Position numbers and translations under genes: made by a program. The notes beneath the pieces were generated by a model. The model was given only the letters and a program-made list of their open reading frames with translations. It ran no database searches and had not been told where the DNA came from. A stretch of 64,000 nucleotides of DNA from JACVRW01 sp035650215. Its GTDB lineage: Bacteria > Actinomycetota > Thermoleophilia > Solirubrobacterales > Thermoleophilaceae. Below are positions 7,963-16,797 of this stretch, piece by piece. Location: positions 23,479-87,478 of the forward strand of contig DASRIC010000093.1 of NCBI GenBank assembly GCA_035650215.1. The letters are read 5' to 3'. Each line of letters starts with the position of its first letter. Positions within the stretch are counted from its first letter, which is position 1.

Positions 7963-9470
7963 TCGTAGGCCTCGTCGAGCATCTGCTTGCCCGGGTTCAT
8001 GATGTTGTTGGGGTCGAGCGCCGCCTTGATCCGCTTGACGACCTCCCACGAGCTGCCCATCTCGGTGGGCACGAGCTCGGCGTCGCCCTCGCGGGTGGCG
8101 CCGTGGCAGGCGGTGATCGAGCCGCCGTGCTTCAGCGCCACCTCGGCGATCTCCCGCTTGCAGGCCACCCAGCCCGCCCAGGTGTCGTCGTCGAGGCGCT
8201 GCTCCCAGATCCCCACGTCGATCTCCACCAGGTAGTCCGCCCACGGCTTGTAGGGCCCGCTCGTGTAGGCAAACATCCCCCAGTCGTCGAAGATGCCGTA
8301 GCGCTCGCTGTAGCGCTCGACGATCGCGTGCCACTCCTCGCGCACCGCCGGCAGCGCGGAGTAGTTGAGCGCGGCGTCCTCGCAGTGCCACGACATCGGC
8401 GCCACCTGGCCGTCGCGCGTGCGGCCGTGGAGCGGCGTGGCGTAGCGGTCGTGGCGCGAGGCCCAGTCGCCCTGGGAGATCTCGTCGCCCAGGTACTTGC
8501 CGCCGTCGACGCGGCCGAGCTCCATCACGCGCTGCGCCGCCGGCTCCACCTCGGCCCGGGTGCCATACAGCGCCACCGCCACCACGGCCCGGACCGAGTC
8601 CGGCTGCGGGATGTAGGCCTCGTCGTCGCGGCGCAGGTAGCGGAGCTTCCACTCGTCGAAGAGCACCACGCCCGCCAGCGTGGCCAGGCCGGAGCGCGTG
8701 AGCGCACCGGTGGTGCGGTAGGCCTTCATGTAGTCGTCGAAGGCGAAGAAGGCCGAGAATTCGAGCTCGGGCCGCGGCACCAGCTCGAGCGTGGCCTCGG
8801 TGGTGATGCCGAGCGTGCCCTGGTGGCCCGTGAAGAGCTGCTTGAGCGTGAGCCCCGTGGACGACTTGCGCAGCTTGCGGCCGCCGCCCTCGCCGATCTC
8901 CACGATCTCGCCGGTGGGCAGCACCACCTGCATCGAGATCACGAGGTCGCGCGTGTGCCCGAAGCGCGACCCGAGCAGCGACCAGCCGCCGGTGCCGATC
9001 CGCCCGCCCACGAGCGAGCACGGGTAGGACGCCGGGTCGTCGGGATAGAAGACGCCGTGGGGGCGCAGCTCCTCGTTCAGCTTGAGCATGTTGATCCCGG
9101 GGCCGACCGTGACGGTCCGGTCGGTGAGGTCGATCTCGTGGATCTTGTTCATCAGCTTCACGTCCACGCAGATGCCGCCGCGCAGCGGCACGGCACCGTC
9201 GGAGAGGCCGGTGCCGCCGGCGCGCGGGACGACGGGGATCCGCAGCCGGTTGGCCAGCTTGAGGATCTCCGACACCTCCTCCGCCGAGGTGGGCAGAAGC
9301 GCCACGTCGGGCATGAACTCGGCCCAGCGGTGCACCGGGAACGGCGCCGGAACGCGCGTGCGGTTCACGCGCGAGCTGAGGTTCGGCAGCACGCGATCGG
9401 GATCGCCGGTGATCGCGCGCAGCTCGTCGATCACGCCGTCGTCGACGGCGCTCTTGAAGGCGACGCTCAC
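7959..9470 (-). CDS. FAD-linked oxidase, GlcD/D-lactate dehydrogenase-like
   Basis: 503 aa. A PCMH/VAO-type FAD domain occupies the N-terminal half (ILKLANRLRIPVVPRAGGTG at the pyrophosphate site, then GVFYPDDPASYPCSLVGG and HQGTLGITTEATLELV). The C-terminal FAD-oxidase cap ends with IKAALDPNNIMNPGKQ, which is diagnostic for glycolate/D-lactate/2-hydroxyacid dehydrogenases. The GTG overlaps the stop of the Fe-S gene by 4 nt. With that Fe-S protein it resembles GlcD-GlcF or Dld-type two-subunit dehydrogenases, so it probably oxidises a 2-hydroxyacid or related substrate and passes electrons to the CCG protein. Exact substrate unknown. Confidence 0.92.
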   Translation of the reverse strand: MSVAFKSAVDDGVIDELRAITGDPDRVLPNLSSRVNRTRVPAPFPVHRWAEFMPDVALLPTSAEEVSEILKLANRLRIPVVPRAGGTGLSDGAVPLRGGICVDVKLMNKIHEIDLTDRTVTVGPGINMLKLNEELRPHGVFYPDDPASYPCSLVGGRIGTGGWSLLGSRFGHTRDLVISMQVVLPTGEIVEIGEGGGRKLRKSSTGLTLKQLFTGHQGTLGITTEATLELVPRPELEFSAFFAFDDYMKAYRTTGALTRSGLATLAGVVLFDEWKLRYLRRDDEAYIPQPDSVRAVVAVALYGTRAEVEPAAQRVMELGRVDGGKYLGDEISQGDWASRHDRYATPLHGRTRDGQVAPMSWHCEDAALNYSALPAVREEWHAIVERYSERYGIFDDWGMFAYTSGPYKPWADYLVEIDVGIWEQRLDDDTWAGWVACKREIAEVALKHGGSITACHGATREGDAELVPTEMGSSWEVVKRIKAALDPNNIMNPGKQMLDEAYE

Positions 9471-10687
9471 GGCTCGATCCCGGCCGAGAGGGCCACCAGC
9501 TCGAACAGGTCCACCACCTCGAGGCGGTCGGCCGCGGCCTCCGTGAGCGGGCGCTCGGACCAGGGGCAGGCGCTCACGAGCGTGTCCACCTCGAGCCCGG
9601 CGGCGCGCTCCACCCGGCGCCGGCTGATCTCCGCGGTGAGCTCCGGCTTCTCGATCGGCAGGCCGCCGCCGCCGCCCGAGCAGTACGACCACTGAGTCAC
9701 GTGGTCCACGTCCTTGAACTCGAGTCCGGGGATGGCGCGCAGGAGCTCGCGGGGCGCCTCGTGCACGCCCTTGCGCTTGTTCAGTCGGCACGGATCGTGG
9801 TAGGTCACCGTGCGCTCGACCGGCTCCGTGAGCTCGATCCGCCCGTCGCGCACCAGCTCGGCGATCAGCTCCACGCCGAGCACGATCTCGAACTCGTAGT
9901 CCACCGGACGCTCCCCGATCAGCTTCGGATAGTCCTCGGTGAAGGCGATGAAGTCGTGCGGATCGGGGGCGAGGATCCGCTTGGCGCCGACCGCGCGCCA
10001 GTCCGCCACGTTGTGCTCGGCGTGCTTGCGCGCCAGGTCGGCGTAGCCCATCTCGGCGGCCGGGCCGCCGCAGCACCACTGCTCGCGCATGAGGCCGAAC
10101 TCGACCCCCGCCTTCTGCAGCAGCCGCGCGAAAGCGCGAGAGTACGAGGTGCGGTAGAAGGCCGCTTCGCAGTCCACGAACAGGATCGTCTCGCCGCCCT
10201 CGGGGATGTCGAGGCCCTCGGCCCAGTCGCGCACGTGCTCCTGGCTCACCGGCACGTCGCCCAGCACCGGCTCGTTGTGAGCCTCCGCCAGGCGCTCGTT
10301 CCACAGCTTCCAGCCCGCGCGCTCGTTGCCCGTCTCGACCATCAGCGCCCGCATCGCCTTGACCACGTCGACGGTGCGGGTTCGGTGCCGGTAGAAGTCG
10401 CCGGTGAAGAGCGTGTTCGGGCAGCGCAGCTCGCAGGCGCCGCACTGGGTGCAGTGCACGAAGTCGTCGGCCACGTCCTCGACCGACACGAGGCCCTTTT
10501 CCATCGCCACGATGTTCGCGTGGAACGAGGTGGGCGTGTGGTTCTCGTTGCGGGTGACCTGCATCACCGGACACACTTCGCGACAGAACTTGTGCCCGGA
10601 GGAGAAGCAGCCGTACGCGTTGTCGCGCCAGCGCTCGACGAACTCGCGCTCTAGCTTGCCGTCACCGTTCGCTGCGTGCTCGGCCAC
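9467..10687 (-). CDS. Fe-S/CCG-domain electron-transfer subunit (GlcF/GlpC-like)
   Basis: 406 aa. The N-terminal ferredoxin-like part has CREVCPVMQ and CTQCGACELRCPN, consistent with [4Fe-4S] binding. Two CCG (DUF3390/HdrD-type) repeats follow: EQWCCGGPAAEMGY and SYCSGGGGGLP, with TYHDPCRLNKRKG between them. This architecture transfers electrons from a flavin dehydrogenase to quinone or another carrier. First gene of the minus-strand operon (GTG start), followed with 4-nt overlap by the FAD subunit, so the two likely form a complex. The second CCG repeat has a Ser-Gly-rich variant of the Cys-Cys-Gly motif. Confidence 0.9.
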   Translation of the reverse strand: MAEHAANGDGKLEREFVERWRDNAYGCFSSGHKFCREVCPVMQVTRNENHTPTSFHANIVAMEKGLVSVEDVADDFVHCTQCGACELRCPNTLFTGDFYRHRTRTVDVVKAMRALMVETGNERAGWKLWNERLAEAHNEPVLGDVPVSQEHVRDWAEGLDIPEGGETILFVDCEAAFYRTSYSRAFARLLQKAGVEFGLMREQWCCGGPAAEMGYADLARKHAEHNVADWRAVGAKRILAPDPHDFIAFTEDYPKLIGERPVDYEFEIVLGVELIAELVRDGRIELTEPVERTVTYHDPCRLNKRKGVHEAPRELLRAIPGLEFKDVDHVTQWSYCSGGGGGLPIEKPELTAEISRRRVERAAGLEVDTLVSACPWSERPLTEAAADRLEVVDLFELVALSAGIEP

Positions 10688-10816
10688 CGCGCGGGCGAAC
10701 GTACCACGTTGCGGTGGTGGCGGAAACCCGACATCACATCGTCGGCTTCCCCCCTGGCTCTCGCGGCTCAGACGCGAGACGGTCGAATCGACGTAGGACG
10801 ACGAGAGGAGAACGCC

Positions 10817-11359
10817 ATGTGGTTGGAAGTCGCGGCAGACCTGCTGATGCCGAAGCGAGACAACGAGGACATCGAGCGCGCCGCCCTGGCCCGTCCGTCC
10901 GAGAAGAAGCTCGCTGTGCCGTTCGGGAGGCCCGGCGCATTCGCGCAGCGCCTGAACGAGAGCGGCTGGCTCACCGACGAGGTGGTCGCGGGCGGCGTCC
11001 TGGCCCAGGGCAAGACGCCGTCGATGCTCGCGATGGTCACGGGGGCTGCATTGGTCGACGTTCTCCGGCCTCGCGCCTCGAAGGCACTCCCGCGCGAGTT
11101 CGTTCTTGCCGTGACCGCCGAGCGGGTGACCGCCTTCGCGCTGAGCGCCTTCTCGGAGGGAGACGAGACCGAGACCGTGGTGGTGTACATCAAGCCCGGC
11201 GAGCTCGGATCGTGGGCCCGAGAGGCGGTCCGTCTCGGGGAGGCGCCCAACGGGAAGGCAGAGGACGGCGTGCTGGAGCTCCCCGGCCTCGAGCCGATGC
11301 CGGTCACCTGGGGCAACAACCCGAGCACGTGCGAGCTGGTGAAGCTGCTCGGCCGCTGA
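10817..11359 (+). CDS. Conserved-looking hypothetical protein
   Basis: 180 aa, ATG preceded by a good ribosome site (GAGAGGAG, 6-nt gap). Divergent from the redox operon across 129 bp that must hold both promoters. No signal peptide or membrane helix. Predicted globular with a beta-rich middle (REFVLAVTAERVTAFALSAF, then TVVVYIKPGELGSWAREAV) and a Pro-rich end. The EFVLAVTAERV-type phrase looks like a small PH-like or similar beta domain, but this is a guess. It ends 3 nt before the convergent regulator's stop. Function unknown. Confidence 0.75.
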   Translation: MWLEVAADLLMPKRDNEDIERAALARPSEKKLAVPFGRPGAFAQRLNESGWLTDEVVAGGVLAQGKTPSMLAMVTGAALVDVLRPRASKALPREFVLAVTAERVTAFALSAFSEGDETETVVVYIKPGELGSWAREAVRLGEAPNGKAEDGVLELPGLEPMPVTWGNNPSTCELVKLLGR

Positions 11360-11362
11360 GTC

Positions 11363-14300
11363 TCAGCGGCCGGGTGTCGAGCGCGCCATCAACACGCGAT
11401 CGACCACGGGCTCCTGTCCCTCGATCCGGTAGATGGTGACCGGCGCCTCGACGGGGTCGCCGTAGCGGTCGAAGTCGATGTCGCCGAGGATGCCGTCCTC
11501 CACCCGGGTCCGGAGCAGCTCCCTGCTCACCGACGCCCGTGTGCCGTCGGAGCGCCCGATAGCATCGAGCAGGATCTCGGCCGCCTGCGCGCCGTAGGCG
11601 GCCGTGAAGTCCTCGCCGCGCTCGCCCTTGCCGGAGCGCTCGAGCTCGTCGAGGAAGTTGCGCCCTGCGGGCGGCAGCTTGCTGTTCGGGACGCCGTAGT
11701 TGCCGACGTACATGCCCTCGGCGGCCTTCCCTGCGGCCGAGATCAGTGCTGGGAAGTCCGCGAAGCCGTCGCTCGTGATGAGGTCCACGTCCGGACCGAG
11801 GGCGTCGCGGAGATCCCGGATCAGGGCGCCCTGATGGGGCGGGGCGGCGCCGTTCATCAGCACGGCCTCTGGACGGGCAGCTGCGACCTTCCCGGCGAGC
11901 CCCGTGAAGCGGCGGGCGGCGGGATCCCAGGTTCCAGAACCGGCGACCTCCAGACCAAGCTCGGGGGATGTCTCTATGGCGACACCGGCGGCGGTGTCGG
12001 GATCATCGCGATCCCGGAGCACGAACACGCGAGTAGCGCCGAGCTGCTGCGCGGTCTCGGCGAGCGCCACAGGCGTGAGGTGGTCCGCCGCCGCGATGCG
12101 CGCGTAGTTGCGCTGCCCGGTGGGGTAGAGCTTCTCGAGCTCGCCGGGCCGCATGCCCGGCCACGGCCGCGTGAGCCCCCTCACCGTGTTCGACGGGCTG
12201 ATCATGGCGAGCGGGCCGCCGGGCGCCTGGTTGGCGATCGGGATCTGGAGGCTCGAGCAGAAGGAGAAGAAGGAGCCGATCACACCCAGCACGTCGGGTG
12301 TCCGGGCGTACGCACCCGCGTTCGAGAAGCAGCGGAACACGTCGGTGCCGCCGGCCTGAGCGGTCGAGTTGTCGCACGACCGGTAGCCCACGCTGTACCG
12401 ACCCGCCTTGAACTCGCGCCGCTCGAGGACGAAGCGGACGGCGTCCACCATCGGTGACACGTAGCCCCGGAGCGGGCCCTGCAGCGGCAGGTCCGAGACG
12501 ATCAGGAAGCGTGGCCGGGCGCCGCCCGCAGCGACCCGGCCGCAGGAGGAGACCAGCAAGCTCTCGTCCCCCGACGGGGGGCCGAGCGCTGTGACCCAGA
12601 CGGCGTCACGGGCCACGGCCACTCGCTGGGGCGCGATCGTGCGGCTGACCACCTTGGCCTCGTTCGTACGGGGACCGATCCGGTAGACCTTGTCGGCCAC
12701 CTCGTTCGCTGCCCACAGGGCGCCGTGACCGTACGCGAGCGCGCGCACTCCGAGCTCGAGCGGGATCTGCCGGAGCACCGGATCCGGGCCCGGGAAGACG
12801 CGCCACACGCTGCCGCCGATCGGATCGGCGACCCAGACCGAGTCCGCGCCGAGGGCCAGCGCGCTCATGCTCTCGGCGGCCACCTCGATCCGCTGCGCCA
12901 CCGCGTTCGTCCTCGGGTTGATCTGGATCACGCCCTCCGAGGCGATAACCCAGACCTCGTCGCCGGCCGCGGCGATGTCATCCGCCTGCACGTCCCGAAT
13001 CGTCGCCACCCGGCGATTCGTGCGCGGGTCGATCCGCGACACCGTCCGGTCGGGATTCACCACCCAGACCGCCGTGGGGGTGACCGCGATCCGCTGCTGG
13101 TTGAAGCCGCCGCCCTGGAAGTACTGATGGGCGTCGGCGCCGGGCAGCGTGATCGTGGCATCGACGACGCCCGTCTCCGGGTCCAGGCGGGACACGCTCT
13201 TCGGATAGGTGCCCCGCGAAGCGCGACCCCGGAACGCGTTCCCGACCCAGACCGCGCCGGCGCCGGCGGCGACGTCGGTGGGGGTCGAGGCGGTGCTGAA
13301 CGTCCGCTCGCGCGTGCGCGTGCGGGGATCGATGCGCGAGATCGTCCCGTCCTCGGCGTCGATCGCCCAGATCGCGCCCTCGCCGACCGCGATGCTCGAG
13401 GGCGAGCTGCCGAGCGGCACGCTGGCCTGCTCGGCGCCGCTGCGGATGTCGAGCGCGCGGGCGCCGGGCGCATTCGCCTGGTCGTCGGCGGACTCCGCCC
13501 CGCCCTCGCGAACGAGCTGGAAGACCGCCGCGATCACGGCGGCCGCCAGCACGAGCGCGCTGATCAGCACCAGGCGCGAGCGGCGAGGCGCCTGCTCGGG
13601 CGGCGGCTGCCCCGGCCGCGGGGCGGCGGGAGCCGCCAGCGACGGATCGCGCTCGAGGATCTGTCCCTCCAGGCGCCGCAGGCTGTCGCTGGGCTCTAGT
13701 CCGAGCTCCTCGGCTAGCGCTCGGCGGCCGTCCTGATAGACGCGCAGCGCCTCCGCCTGACGGTCCGAGCGGTAGAGCGCGAGCATGAGCTGAGCGCGCA
13801 GGCGCTCGCGCAGGGGGTGCTTGTCCACGAGCGACTCCAGCTCGCCGACCAGCTCCGCGTGCCGGCCGAGGGCGAGGTCGGCGTCGATCCGCTCCTCGAG
13901 GGCCGCAAGCCGGAGCTCGTCGAGGCGACCGATCTCGGCGCGGGCGAACGAGTCGTGGGAGAGGTCGGCCAACGGCGGGCCGCGCCAGAGTCCAAGGCCT
14001 TCGCGCAGGCTCTCGGAAGCGGCACCCGCGTACCCCCGGGCGAGATCGCGCTTTGCTTCCTCCAACAGCGCGCGAAAGCGATCGGCGTCGAGCTCGCCGG
14101 GCTCGACCCTCAGCAGGTAGCCGTGCCCGTGGGTCTCGAGCCGGCCGGCGCCGTTGCCGCGACCCCCCTCCCCTCCGTTCAGCGAGCCGCGCAACCTCGA
14201 GACGTTGGCCTGGAGGGTCTTGACCGCGCTCGCCGGCGGCTCCTCGCCCCAGAGCTCGTCGATCAGGCGATCCCGCGCCACGACCTCGTTCGCGTTCAGG

Positions 14301-14398
14301 AGGAGCAGCGCGAGCAACGCCCGCTGGCGCGGGCCGCCGACGTCGATCCGACGATCGTCCTCGGACACATCGAGCGGGCCAAGAATGCGGAACTGCAT
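11363..14398 (-). CDS. Transmembrane SARP-type regulator with propeller and type-1 periplasmic-binding domain
   Basis: 1011 aa one-component regulator. Residues 1-98: OmpR/SARP winged-helix DNA-binding domain (MQFRILGPLDV, RQRALLALLLLNANEVV, DELWGEEPPASA). Residues 105-250: bacterial transcriptional activator domain (helical TPR-like; HPLRERLRAQLMLALYRSDR). Residues 275-296: one hydrophobic helix after a Pro/Arg-rich linker. Residues ~330-610: repeated GAVWV..IDPRT blades of a YVTN-like propeller. Residues ~629-1005: Leu/Ile/Val-type ABC substrate-binding fold (FLIVSDLPLQGP, GVIGSFFSFCS, AGVAIE). The likely topology is DNA binding inside and ligand sensing outside. ATG chosen because the family opening MxFRILGPL is exact. 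Divergent from a secreted protease 66 bp away, a plausible target. Confidence 0.92.
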   Translation of the reverse strand: MQFRILGPLDVSEDDRRIDVGGPRQRALLALLLLNANEVVARDRLIDELWGEEPPASAVKTLQANVSRLRGSLNGGEGGRGNGAGRLETHGHGYLLRVEPGELDADRFRALLEEAKRDLARGYAGAASESLREGLGLWRGPPLADLSHDSFARAEIGRLDELRLAALEERIDADLALGRHAELVGELESLVDKHPLRERLRAQLMLALYRSDRQAEALRVYQDGRRALAEELGLEPSDSLRRLEGQILERDPSLAAPAAPRPGQPPPEQAPRRSRLVLISALVLAAAVIAAVFQLVREGGAESADDQANAPGARALDIRSGAEQASVPLGSSPSSIAVGEGAIWAIDAEDGTISRIDPRTRTRERTFSTASTPTDVAAGAGAVWVGNAFRGRASRGTYPKSVSRLDPETGVVDATITLPGADAHQYFQGGGFNQQRIAVTPTAVWVVNPDRTVSRIDPRTNRRVATIRDVQADDIAAAGDEVWVIASEGVIQINPRTNAVAQRIEVAAESMSALALGADSVWVADPIGGSVWRVFPGPDPVLRQIPLELGVRALAYGHGALWAANEVADKVYRIGPRTNEAKVVSRTIAPQRVAVARDAVWVTALGPPSGDESLLVSSCGRVAAGGARPRFLIVSDLPLQGPLRGYVSPMVDAVRFVLERREFKAGRYSVGYRSCDNSTAQAGGTDVFRCFSNAGAYARTPDVLGVIGSFFSFCSSLQIPIANQAPGGPLAMISPSNTVRGLTRPWPGMRPGELEKLYPTGQRNYARIAAADHLTPVALAETAQQLGATRVFVLRDRDDPDTAAGVAIETSPELGLEVAGSGTWDPAARRFTGLAGKVAAARPEAVLMNGAAPPHQGALIRDLRDALGPDVDLITSDGFADFPALISAAGKAAEGMYVGNYGVPNSKLPPAGRNFLDELERSGKGERGEDFTAAYGAQAAEILLDAIGRSDGTRASVSRELLRTRVEDGILGDIDFDRYGDPVEAPVTIYRIEGQEPVVDRVLMARSTPGR

Positions 14399-14464
14399 GG
14401 GTTCGCAACCAACTGTCGCCGAGTTGCAGCCATATCGCAAGCGGCCCGGGCGACGCTGCAAGAC

Positions 14465-15313
14465 ATGGAAAACAACCGTAGGACGCCACTGCTCAGGGCC
14501 GCCACGCTGCTGGCGGCCGTAATCGCGCTCGCCCTTCCCCAGGCCGCGCTCGCCATCACGAACGGCGTGCCCGACAAGAACGGGCATCCGAACGCCGGCT
14601 TGTTCACCGTCGAGGAGGGCGGCGAGCGCTTCTACGGATGCTCCGGCTCGTATGCCGGCGAGCGCAGGGGGGCTCCGGGCACCGGCGTCTTCCTCACCGC
14701 CGCGCACTGCCTCGCCGACCTGCCCGAGGACACGCAGCTCTGGGTGACCTTCGAGGCGGACGTGACGGTCGATCCCGAGAACGACTTCGAGGTCACCGCC
14801 GCCAGCTGGTATCGGGCGACCGGATTCGACGTCCATCCCGACGCCGGCGCGAGCCGGGCGAACCCACGGGACTACGGCGTGATCCTGCTCGAGACGACGG
14901 TGCCCGTGGACCCGGTCGCGTTCCCGCGCGCGGGCCTGCTCGACGATCTCGCCGCGCGTGGGGGCCTCCGCCCGGGCTCGCTCATCGACGTCGTGGGCTA
15001 CGGCGCGATCCCGACGTTCAAGGGAGCGCCCCCCAACCTCGGCCCCGCTTCCGGGCGGATGGTCGCCACGTCGCGCTTCTCGGCCCTCACGCACGCGTAC
15101 GTGGGGCTGCTCGGGAACCCGGACGCCCAGGAAGGGCTCGGCGGCGCCTGCTTCGGCGATTCGGGCGCGCCGAACTTCCTGCACGGCACCAACAGGATCG
15201 TGTCCATCATGTCGGGCGGCGGCGACGCCATCTGCAGGGCCAAGGCCTTCGGTGCCCGGCTCGACATCCCGGAGGCGCGCTCGTTCCTCGGGCAGTACGT
15301 GAGCCTGCCATGA
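14465..15313 (+). CDS. Secreted trypsin-like serine protease (S1 family)
   Basis: 282 aa. Sec signal peptide 1-30 (LLRAATLLAAVIALALPQAALA). The catalytic triad is visible: His81 in TAAHC, Asp136 in DYGVILLE and Ser233 in GDSGAP. Predicted signal cleavage ALA|ITNG would expose an Ile N-terminus in the position of the IVGG of activated trypsin, so it may need no separate zymogen cleavage. It starts 66 bp from the divergent membrane-bound SARP regulator, whose outside domain resembles amino-acid-binding proteins, so regulation by it is plausible. The stop overlaps the start of the next gene (ATGA). Substrate specificity not assigned. Confidence 0.9.
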   Translation: MENNRRTPLLRAATLLAAVIALALPQAALAITNGVPDKNGHPNAGLFTVEEGGERFYGCSGSYAGERRGAPGTGVFLTAAHCLADLPEDTQLWVTFEADVTVDPENDFEVTAASWYRATGFDVHPDAGASRANPRDYGVILLETTVPVDPVAFPRAGLLDDLAARGGLRPGSLIDVVGYGAIPTFKGAPPNLGPASGRMVATSRFSALTHAYVGLLGNPDAQEGLGGACFGDSGAPNFLHGTNRIVSIMSGGGDAICRAKAFGARLDIPEARSFLGQYVSLP

Positions 15314-15801
15314 CCATGCGAAGCGCGGCCACCCTACTGGCCCTCGTCGCGATCGCCGCCGCAGCCCCCGGCTGCGGCGGCGGCGACGGCGACAGCGGCG
15401 GCGACGCCCTCTCGAAGGAGGACTACGTCGCTCAGGCCGACGCGATCTGTGCGAAGGCCAACAAGCAGGAGACGGCACTCGATCCCGGCGGCCTGGGCTG
15501 GCATTACGGCCCGAAGTTCGGTGACGCGGAGTTCCTGTCCGAGTTCAACGACGCCGCTCGGGCGGCGCTGCGCCGGCTGAAGGCGCTCGCACCTCCAGAG
15601 GAGGACGCGGGCACGGCCGACGACGCGCTCGCCGCTATCAAGCGCCAGATCGACGCGATGGACGAGCAGATCGCCGCTCTGCGGGCCGGCGACCGGGCCA
15701 GGGAGTCCGAGATCGTGAACGAGTACGAGCTGGCGTACGGCGACCTGGCGCGAGCCGCCGGCCTGCTTGGGCTGAGCGAATGCCAGGGGCTCAGCACCTG
15801 A
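15310..15801 (+). CDS. Small exported, possibly lipid-anchored protein
   Basis: 163 aa. Hydrophobic N-terminus (SAATLLALVAIAAAAPGCGGG) with a Cys in a weak lipobox (APGC), then a Gly/Asp/Ser linker, typical of actinobacterial lipoproteins. The rest is helical and charged (EDYVAQADAICAKANKQE, ALAAIKRQIDAMDEQIAALR) and fits a periplasmic or wall-side helical bundle. ATGA overlap with the protease gene indicates coupling. An internal ATG 6 nt downstream is an alternative start. It could be a partner or inhibitor of the protease, but nothing in the sequence proves it. Confidence 0.75.
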   Translation: MTMRSAATLLALVAIAAAAPGCGGGDGDSGGDALSKEDYVAQADAICAKANKQETALDPGGLGWHYGPKFGDAEFLSEFNDAARAALRRLKALAPPEEDAGTADDALAAIKRQIDAMDEQIAALRAGDRARESEIVNEYELAYGDLARAAGLLGLSECQGLST

Positions 15802-15835
15802 GCGCCTGAGCACCTGAGCGCGGGACAATGGCGGC

Positions 15836-16744
15836 GTGCCGTCCGCCGTCGACCCCCGCCTGCTGCGCGCGTTCACCGTGCTCGCCGAGGAGCTCCACTT
15901 CGGGCGGGCTGCGCGACGGTTGCACGTCGCGCAGCCCGCGATCAGCCAGCAGCTGCAGCGCCTCGAGGCGCAGCTCGGGGTCCGGCTGTTCGAGCGCAGC
16001 CGCCAGCACGTCGAGCTGAGCGTCGCCGGTGAGGCGATCCTTCCCTACGCGCGCCAGGCGGTGGCCGCGGCGGGGGCGGTTGAGCGGGCGGCGCATGGCA
16101 TGGACGGCGGCCCGCCGGCCAGCCTGAGCGTCGGCCTGTCGCCCGGTGCCCACTACCTGGCAGAGCGCGTGCTCGCGAGCCTCGCCGAGAGCGACCCGAG
16201 GCTCCGCGTGCAGGCCGTGGCCGACAACACCGGCTCGATCGCCCGGCGTGTCGCCGAAGGCTCTTTGGAGATTGCGATCGGGTTCGCCTCGGCCCCTACG
16301 GCGGGTGTGCGCGCCGAGGCGCTCGCGGACGTGCCCGCGGTCGTGGCCGTGGGCGCCACCCACCGCCTGGCCGGGGAGACGCGCGTGGCGCTCGGCTCGC
16401 TCGCCGAGGAGCGCTTCGCCGGCGTCGACCCGCTCGATGGCCCGGGCTACAACGCCGCGGTGCGGGAGCTCTGCCGCCGGGCGGGCTTCGAGCCGCGGGT
16501 GAGCGACCGGTCGACGGGTCCGATGGCCTGGGAGACGGCAGTGCGAAGCGGCGGCTGCGTGGGGCTGACCACCCGCATCTCGGCGGCCTCCACGCTGCGT
16601 GGCGTCCGCATCCTCGAGCTGGGCGAGAACGGCGCGTTCCCGATCCAGCTGCTCACGCCCGAGACGGCGGAGGGCTGCCTCTCGCCGGCGGCGGCGCGCT
16701 TCGCTGCGGCGGCCCGCGCGGCCGTGATCGCCGCTCCTTCTTGA
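15836..16744 (+). CDS. LysR-family transcriptional regulator
   Basis: 302 aa. N-terminal LysR HTH (LLRAFTVLAEELHFGRAARR, then PAISQQLQRLEAQLGVRLFE) at residues ~9-65, followed by a short periplasmic-binding-like effector domain beginning SLSVGLSPGAHYLAERVL. GTG start. LysR proteins usually control a divergent neighbour, but here the upstream gene is on the same strand, so no target is evident. A lipoprotein gene follows 53 nt downstream. Confidence 0.9.
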   Translation: MPSAVDPRLLRAFTVLAEELHFGRAARRLHVAQPAISQQLQRLEAQLGVRLFERSRQHVELSVAGEAILPYARQAVAAAGAVERAAHGMDGGPPASLSVGLSPGAHYLAERVLASLAESDPRLRVQAVADNTGSIARRVAEGSLEIAIGFASAPTAGVRAEALADVPAVVAVGATHRLAGETRVALGSLAEERFAGVDPLDGPGYNAAVRELCRRAGFEPRVSDRSTGPMAWETAVRSGGCVGLTTRISAASTLRGVRILELGENGAFPIQLLTPETAEGCLSPAAARFAAAARAAVIAAPS

Positions 16745-16797
16745 GCGAGCGCGGGTCTTCTCACGACCGGGGCCAGGCGCGCATATCGTCGCGCCCC

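Noticed and set aside
11817..11832. Palindrome ATCAGGG-CG-CCCTGAT, similar to the TCAGGG operator motif
   Set aside because: It lies inside the coding part of the SARP regulator, has a 2-nt rather than 5-nt spacer and lacks the TGTxCGCTCG flank; likely chance.
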